A stretch of DNA of 10,592 bases from Oscillospiraceae bacterium. Its GTDB lineage: Bacteria > Bacillota > Clostridia > Oscillospirales > Acutalibacteraceae. The notes beneath the pieces are model-generated. The model made no database searches, was not told the DNA's origin, and saw only the letters and a list, made by a program, of their open reading frames with translations. The translations under genes were made by a program, and so were the position numbers. Below are positions 7,601-10,592 of the stretch, piece by piece (positions within the stretch are counted from its first letter, which is position 1; each line of letters begins with the position of its first letter). The stretch covers positions 1-10,592 of the forward strand of contig CACWJV010000053.1 of the NCBI GenBank assembly GCA_902761265.1. The letters run 5' to 3'.

Positions 7601-7771
7601 CTGATGCTGCTCGCCGCAACGATCGTCACCGACGAGCGCGACGCGGCGCTGAACCGGCCGCTGCTGCCCCCGATGGAAAAGCGTCCCTTCGATTTCACGA
7701 TGAGCCCGAAGGAAAAACGCCGCCACAACAAGCAGATGAAAAAGACGCGCAAGCCGCTCAACCAGTCATAA
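4604..7771 (+). CDS. GH38 alpha-mannosidase, long form (paralogue B)
   Basis: A 1055-residue GH38 alpha-mannosidase, a close paralogue of the product of 895-4044; the two align with a shift of one residue from the N-terminus through the nucleophile. Catalytic motifs are intact: AHLDTVWNW (H14, D16), LPDCFGFG (nucleophile D127), HGVGDVGG (D221, possible acid/base), LLMTNHGVGSYTSRA and HTFHDDITGT (H341, D342). The domain order is the same: barrel, helical middle domain, beta-rich GH38 C-terminal region, and an extra tail with NALISAGQTL, GGWDL, THTHENDKDN (H964, H966) and VTLPDDNGLMLL. It differs at the end, where about 30 residues are strongly basic (KEKRRHNKQMKKTRK). There is no signal peptide, so it is probably cytoplasmic. 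The ribosome binding site is likely AAAGGGG at 4588-4594, nine bases before the ATG; this start matches paralogue A. It is transcribed with the small membrane protein and ends at the hairpin at 7780. Substrate preference relative to A is unknown. Confidence 0.93.
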   Translation: MEKEKRIYTIATAHLDTVWNWDFEHVLDVCLPNTLHDNFRLFSQYPDYRFNFEGAYRYELFREYYPEDYETLKGYIADGRWNVTGSAWENGDVNVPSPEQMFRNILYGNRYFRQEFGKQSNDIYLPDCFGFGWALPSIAANAGLKGFSTQKLSWGSAYGIPFDIGRWEGPDGKKIFVSLDPKSYCTTFRKIRDSKELLPKLKKNEKKYDLPWTMGYHGVGDVGGAPKEESVKTLEAEMAQNDESDVKVLASSPTEFFNDLAALPQEEQDKLPGWNSELLMTNHGVGSYTSRAFSKRMNRKNEELGDMAEKAGVIASAVCGAKYPKTALDDAWKKTIAHTFHDDITGTSVERVYKRSWNDLVIAANRFAGAFEGASAEIVKNMDTSWTKGIAVVVANSLEQPRMEPVDLTVPAKGYRCVRVYDNQGKEVPSQVNYADESVIKLCFCATVDALGYKVYDVLYSFEPCRLNTGVRCGGNIIENYKYIVSVNQKGDICSVIDKTLGGRELLEKPIRFEINKYDGNKAYPAWELTKDEATGYPWEYAEKGEIEVEEQGPVRVTLRVKQTAGNSTFTYRVSLFAGGQWVSVQNEVEWRSFRRLLQNGFHLNAKAPQATFDLGLGVIRRRPATKKLYAVPAQKWADLTDQRGAFGVSIFSDSKYGWVFKDSHSLLLTVLHTPKYYYRADSVQGMMDMGLNRYGYALYAHKGDFTNGTQFYARAFHQPLTAFVTSRHPGSLESAFGFAQLNNPGVILRAMKKAEDSDEVIVRFNEGAGMHAGNTYFTLGTGILEAREVNTTEDPVGPAQVVDGNLVFDLEPFEVKTFALTLAPCKRAGIGSQQPLRLPYNLDMITFNKNRGDTYIPTLNVSVPGELFPQSIDCAGVHFETGMAWADNNALISAGQTLSVNGTRLYFIGASLYGDKTYTFHVDDKPVELKVQSVKERVGGWDLYNLAETAFIKGDRVAWVCTHTHENDKDNRGDELYFFLYALDIRGASTVTLPDDNGLMLLAATIVTDERDAALNRPLLPPMEKRPFDFTMSPKEKRRHNKQMKKTRKPLNQS
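5063..5088 (+). repeat. 26-bp block identical between the two GH38 genes (copy in gene B)
   Basis: Partner of 1351-1376, in the same codon phase. See that entry for the second block (4977-5000, matching 1265-1288). Confidence 0.85.
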
Positions 7772-7779
7772 AAAAGAGA

Positions 7780-7804
7780 GGTACGGCCAGTCCGTACCTT
7801 TTTT
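7780..7804 (+). terminator. Intrinsic terminator after the second mannosidase
   Basis: A perfect seven-base stem, GGTACGG (7780-7786) with CCGTACC (7792-7798), closes a five-base loop and is followed by six Ts (7799-7804). Bases 7774-7779 can also pair with the T-tract through A-U and G-U pairs, lengthening the stem to 13. It starts nine bases after the mannosidase stop. The ribosome binding site of the next gene begins two bases after the last T, so this may act as a partial terminator or attenuator between the two genes. Confidence 0.88.
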
Positions 7805-7805
7805 G

Positions 7806-7811
7806 AAGGAG
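7806..7811 (+). promoter_or_regulatory. Ribosome binding site of the PHP phosphatase
   Basis: AAGGAG sits eight bases before the ATG at 7820 and just downstream of the terminator T-tract. It supports that start and shows that the hairpin lies entirely in the untranslated gap. Confidence 0.85.
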
Positions 7812-7819
7812 CATCTTTT

Positions 7820-8653
7820 ATGGTTCATTCCAACTGCCACACCCACACTTTGTTTTGCGACGGCAAAAACAGCCCCGAAGGAATGGTGCGTGCCGCCGCG
7901 GAAAAGGGCTTTTCCTGCCTCGGCTTTTCGTTCCATTGTCCGATGACGCCCGACGCCGACTGGACGATCCGGCCGGAAACAATCGGCGATTACACCGCGG
8001 AGATCCGCCGCCTGCAAAGCGAGTATGCGGACAAACTCGAAATCCTCCACGGCGTGGAGCTCGACCGCGACTATTGCGGCGTGGATCCCGAATCGTTCGA
8101 TTATACGATCGCCTCCGTCCATCAGCTCACCAAAGGCGACGAACACTTCGATGTGGACGCCACCGCCGAAACGTTGCAAACCTGCTGCAACCGGTTTTAC
8201 GGCGGCGACTGGTGCGCCCTCGCGGCGGACTACTACGAGCGGCTGTCAACCTTTGTGATCGACGTCAAACCGACCGTGGTGGGACACTATGATCTGATTG
8301 AAAAATTCAACGAAAACGGCGCGCTGTTTGATTCTCTCGATCCGCGCTATCTTGCAATTGCAACAAAGCACATCGACCGGATTCTGGCGCACTGCCCGGA
8401 CGTGTTGTTTGAAGTGAACACCGGCGCGATGTACCGCTGCGGCAAAGCGCAGCCCTATCCGGCGCCGCCGCTGCTGCGGTATCTTTGTGAAAAGGGAGCC
8501 AGGGTGATTGTGACGAGCGATTCCCACAACACCGATTCCTTGGACTTCGCGTTTGCCACCGCCCTGGAATGCATCCGCGCCGCGGGGTTCCGGGAAGTGT
8601 GGGAGCTGCGGCGGCGAAACGGAAAAGCGGTCATAGAAGCGACGGCACTGTAA
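7820..8653 (+). CDS. hisJ: PHP-family phosphatase, histidinol-phosphatase (HisJ/HisK) type
   Basis: A 277-residue PHP-domain metallophosphatase. The visible metal-binding set is complete: H7 and H9 in the HTHTLFCD motif, D14, H39 (FSFHCP), E80 (GVELDRD), H101 (ASVHQL), H156 and D158 (VGHYDLI), E198 (FEVNTGA), D234 and H236 (TSDSHN). Order and length fit the HisJ/HisK family, which removes phosphate from L-histidinol phosphate, the next-to-last stage of histidine synthesis in Firmicutes, in the cytoplasm. No other histidine gene is in the window, so the true substrate could be another small phosphate ester. The stretch NTGAMYRCGKAQPYP differs from the NTSGLR pattern I recall in typical members. 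The start is set by AAGGAG at 7806-7811. The GNAT gene follows 29 bases downstream and is probably co-transcribed. There is no space for its own promoter between the terminator and the start codon. Confidence 0.82.
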   Translation: MVHSNCHTHTLFCDGKNSPEGMVRAAAEKGFSCLGFSFHCPMTPDADWTIRPETIGDYTAEIRRLQSEYADKLEILHGVELDRDYCGVDPESFDYTIASVHQLTKGDEHFDVDATAETLQTCCNRFYGGDWCALAADYYERLSTFVIDVKPTVVGHYDLIEKFNENGALFDSLDPRYLAIATKHIDRILAHCPDVLFEVNTGAMYRCGKAQPYPAPPLLRYLCEKGARVIVTSDSHNTDSLDFAFATALECIRAAGFREVWELRRRNGKAVIEATAL

Positions 8654-8669
8654 CGCGCAAAAGAAGGAC

Positions 8670-8674
8670 GGAGG
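8670..8674 (+). promoter_or_regulatory. Ribosome binding site that sets the start at 8683
   Basis: GGAGG lies eight bases before the ATG at 8683. It rules out the longer in-frame reading from 8569, which would overlap the phosphatase gene by 85 bases and adds only residues without GNAT character. Confidence 0.8.
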
Positions 8675-8682
8675 ACACTTCA

Positions 8683-9210
8683 ATGACACTGGAACTGCGA
8701 AGACCGACGGCCGCCTATGCCGAACAGGTGATGGTGCTCCGGGCGGAACTGCTCCGGAATCACGACGCCTTTGACGGATGCGCCGGGCTGGAAACGTGTG
8801 ATACGTTTAAAGAATGGCTCAATTTTGAAACCCGCCTAAAACAAAAATACAAGGAGCAGTACGTCCCCTCCGAAGTATTCCTGGCGGTGCGTAAAAAGGA
8901 TCAAAAGCTCGTCGGCATCATCGATTACCGCCATCCGCTGTCACCGTTTCAGCTGCAATACGGCGGGAATATCGGCTACAGCGTTGCACCGTCGGAACGG
9001 CGAAAAGGCTACGCCGGGGAGATGCTGCGATTGCTGCTTCCGATCTGCCGTTCCTGCGGAGAAGAAAAGGTGCTGCTTTGCTGCGACAAAGACAACATCG
9101 CCTCCAAACGGACAATCCTGAAAAACGGCGGTGTGTTGGAAAACGAAGTGCGCGACGATGTGGGGCTTACAAAAAGCGGCGTCATAGAACGCTTTTGGAT
9201 CACCCTTTAA
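8683..9210 (+). CDS. GNAT family N-acetyltransferase
   Basis: A 175-residue acetyltransferase of the GNAT fold, which moves an acetyl group from acetyl-CoA to an amine. It starts with the usual strand-helix opening (LELRRPTAAYAEQVMVLRAEL). The core follows: VFLAVRKKDQKLVGIIDYRH (about 65-84), then GGNIGYSVAPSERRKGYAGEM, where R106-R107-K108-G109-Y110-A111 is the acetyl-CoA pyrophosphate loop, and then a helix and CDKDNIASKRTILKNGG (N138 and S141 in the D-N-x-x-S motif). Length and motif spacing are normal for the family. The acceptor substrate cannot be told from sequence; it could be a small molecule or a protein. It lies 29 bases after the phosphatase gene and ends 11 bases before a terminator hairpin, so it is probably the last gene of that transcript. 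Confidence 0.87.
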   Translation: MTLELRRPTAAYAEQVMVLRAELLRNHDAFDGCAGLETCDTFKEWLNFETRLKQKYKEQYVPSEVFLAVRKKDQKLVGIIDYRHPLSPFQLQYGGNIGYSVAPSERRKGYAGEMLRLLLPICRSCGEEKVLLCCDKDNIASKRTILKNGGVLENEVRDDVGLTKSGVIERFWITL

Positions 9211-9221
9211 CCGCAATACAT

Positions 9222-9256
9222 AACGCCCGCAGCGAAAGCCGCGGGCGTTCGTTTTT
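9222..9256 (+). terminator. Intrinsic terminator after the GNAT gene
   Basis: A perfect nine-base stem, AACGCCCGC (9222-9230) with GCGGGCGTT (9241-9249), is followed by CG and five Ts (9252-9256). Inside the loop, GC-GAAA-GC can form a GNRA tetraloop. It starts 11 bases after the GNAT stop. The hairpin also lies directly downstream of the convergent ABC-F gene, whose stop is at 9257, but on that strand the stem is not followed by a good T-tract (ATGTATTG), so termination there would be weaker. Confidence 0.88.
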
Positions 9257-10592
9257 CTATTCGGTTTCCGCTTCCATCGTTTCCAGCTCCTGCGAAAGGC
9301 TTTGCCACTGCTCCATCAGATCTTCCTGCTGCTTCGTGGTTTCCTCCATCTGCGTTGTGAGGGAGAGAATGCTTTCGTAGTCGGCGCTCGTTGCCGGGTC
9401 ACCCAGCTTTTGCTGCAGCGTTTCGGCGGTTTGGTCAAGCTTGTCGATCTCCGCTTCCAGCCGGGAAATCTGGCCGCGCAACCGCCGCAGCCGGCTTTCG
9501 CGCTCCTTGCGACGCTGATAGTCGTTTTGCTTCGGCTCCTTCTTTTGCGGCTTTTCTTTTTCCTTGCGCCGCTGCATCTTTTCGTAAAAATCGTCGTAGT
9601 TGCCGATAAAGGATTCAAGCCCGTTTTCGTCCAGATGCAGCACCCTGGTCGCCAGCCGGTTGATGAAATAGCGGTCGTGCGACACAACGAGCATCGTGCC
9701 GTCAAAGGTGTCAAACGCCCGTTCGAGCGCTTCGCGCGAATGGATATCGAGGTGGTTGGTCGGCTCGTCAAGAATCAACAGATTTGCGCCCGAAAGCATC
9801 AGCTTGAGCAGCGCCACGCGCGCCTTTTCGCCGCCGGAGAGGGCGCTCATATCCTTGAACACGTCTTCGCCCTTGAACAAAAACGCGGCCAGTGCGCGCC
9901 GCACGTCCACTTCGTTCATCCGCCGGTAGCTGTCCCACACCTCGTCGAGCACCGTTTTGTCGGAGCTCAGCTCCGCCAGCGTCTGGTCGAAATACCCGAT
10001 CTTGACGCCAACGCCGAGGGTGATCTTGCCGCTGTCACGCGTCATCTTGCCGAGGATCATTTTCAAAAGCGTCGATTTGCCGCAGCCGTTTTCGCCGGTG
10101 AGGAACACGCGTTCGCCGCGCTGCAAAAACAGATCGGCGTTCCCGAACAGCTTCTTTTCGCCGAAGGATTTGGAAAGCCCGGTACACATCAAAACGTCGT
10201 TGCCGCTTTGCAGCTCGGTTTTGAACGAAAAACGGATGGACTGCAGCTCTTTGTCGGGCGCAACCAGATCCTGTTCCAGCCGGTCAATGCTCTTTTGCTT
10301 GGACGCGATCGTCTTATAGTTGCGCTCGCGGTTAAAGCGTTTTTGCTGCTCAATGATCCCTTCGATGCGCTGGATCTCCTTGATCTTTGCAGTGTAGACG
10401 CGCTCCTCGGCTTTTTTGCGTTCCGCTTTGAGTTCGGTATAGCGCGTGTAGTTGCCGTTTGCGGTATAGAGCTTGCCGTTTTCCAATTCAAACGTGCGCG
10501 TGGTGACTTTGTCCAAAAAGTAGCGGTCGTGGGAGATCACGATCACAGCGCCCGGAAACGATTCAATAAACCCTTCGAGCCAGCCGATGGAC
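9257..10592 (-). CDS. ABC-F family ATPase (Uup/YdiF-like), N-terminus outside the window
   Basis: The last 444 residues of an ABC-F protein on the minus strand; the first nucleotide-binding domain is mostly beyond the window. Visible in order: the end of domain 1 with its switch VIVISHDRYFLD (about 10520-10546); a charged helical linker (KAERKKAEERVYTAKIKEIQ) of the type that reaches the tRNA in the ribosomal E site; the second ATPase domain with Walker A GENGCGKST (about 10070-10096), signature LSGGEKARVAL (about 9815-9845), Walker B LLILDEPTNHLD (about 9743-9780) and switch VVSHDRYF (about 9664-9690); and a C-terminal coiled coil (YQRRKERESRLRRLRGQ) rich in charge. Family knowledge: such proteins have no membrane domain and act on ribosomes in translation or antibiotic protection. 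The short linker and coiled-coil tail suggest a housekeeping type rather than a resistance type, but this is an inference. The gene is convergent with the GNAT gene. Confidence 0.92.
   Translation of the reverse strand, partial: SIGWLEGFIESFPGAVIVISHDRYFLDKVTTRTFELENGKLYTANGNYTRYTELKAERKKAEERVYTAKIKEIQRIEGIIEQQKRFNRERNYKTIASKQKSIDRLEQDLVAPDKELQSIRFSFKTELQSGNDVLMCTGLSKSFGEKKLFGNADLFLQRGERVFLTGENGCGKSTLLKMILGKMTRDSGKITLGVGVKIGYFDQTLAELSSDKTVLDEVWDSYRRMNEVDVRRALAAFLFKGEDVFKDMSALSGGEKARVALLKLMLSGANLLILDEPTNHLDIHSREALERAFDTFDGTMLVVSHDRYFINRLATRVLHLDENGLESFIGNYDDFYEKMQRRKEKEKPQKKEPKQNDYQRRKERESRLRRLRGQISRLEAEIDKLDQTAETLQQKLGDPATSADYESILSLTTQMEETTKQQEDLMEQWQSLSQELETMEAETE

Noticed and set aside
5357..7726. 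A 789-codon open frame on the minus strand opposite mannosidase B
   Set aside because: It is a shadow of the GC-rich codon use of the real gene. Its translation is rich in Arg, His, Ala and Val with no domain, and the plus-strand frame has clear GH38 motifs.
8569..8682. Extended N-terminus for the GNAT protein
   Set aside because: It overlaps the phosphatase gene in another frame, is Arg-rich and unlike GNAT proteins, and a good ribosome binding site precedes ATG 8683.
1..10592. Search for a defence island, prophage, integrase, toxin-antitoxin pair or CRISPR array
   Set aside because: No protein shows the relevant motifs, no regularly spaced repeats are visible, and all larger frames are explained by metabolic, membrane or translation-related genes.

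Overview
The window reads as chromosomal DNA of a GC-rich, anaerobic, gut-type Firmicute (Clostridia, probably Oscillospirales/Ruminococcaceae-like). This is inferred from strong AGGAGG-type ribosome binding sites, a sigma-A-type promoter, the Firmicute family set (DUF554, PHP-type histidinol phosphatase, ABC-F) and the type of GH38 enzymes. No species can be named from the sequence alone. Codon use looks even across the window, and I see no mobile element, tRNA, rRNA or CRISPR array.

Layout: (1) 1-143 is the 3' end of a gene whose product looks like the S4 RNA-binding tail of tyrosyl-tRNA synthetase. One base later comes a DUF554 membrane protein (145-873), then after 21 bases a long GH38 alpha-mannosidase (895-4044). 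The spacing suggests one transcript. (2) A short intergenic region (4045-4132) carries a good promoter with an extended -10. It drives an unrecognised four-helix membrane protein (4133-4582) and a second long GH38 alpha-mannosidase (4604-7771), a clear paralogue of the first. This unit ends at a strong hairpin plus T-tract (7780-7804). (3) Immediately after the T-tract come the ribosome binding site and start of a PHP-family phosphatase (7820-8653), followed by a GNAT acetyltransferase (8683-9210) and a second terminator (9222-9256). (4) On the minus strand, convergent with all of this, is an ABC-F ATPase (9257-10592) whose N-terminus lies outside the window.

The two mannosidases dominate the window (about 6.3 of 10.6 kb). 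Both keep the zinc-binding and nucleophile motifs and neither has a signal peptide, so they probably trim alpha-mannosides inside the cell. No transporter, regulator or other carbohydrate enzyme lies beside them here. The other genes look like ordinary housekeeping or unlinked functions.

I see no convincing novel defence or mobile system. The points most worth a second look are the tandem mannosidase pair split by an orphan membrane gene with its own promoter, and the terminator that leaves no room for a separate promoter for the PHP phosphatase.
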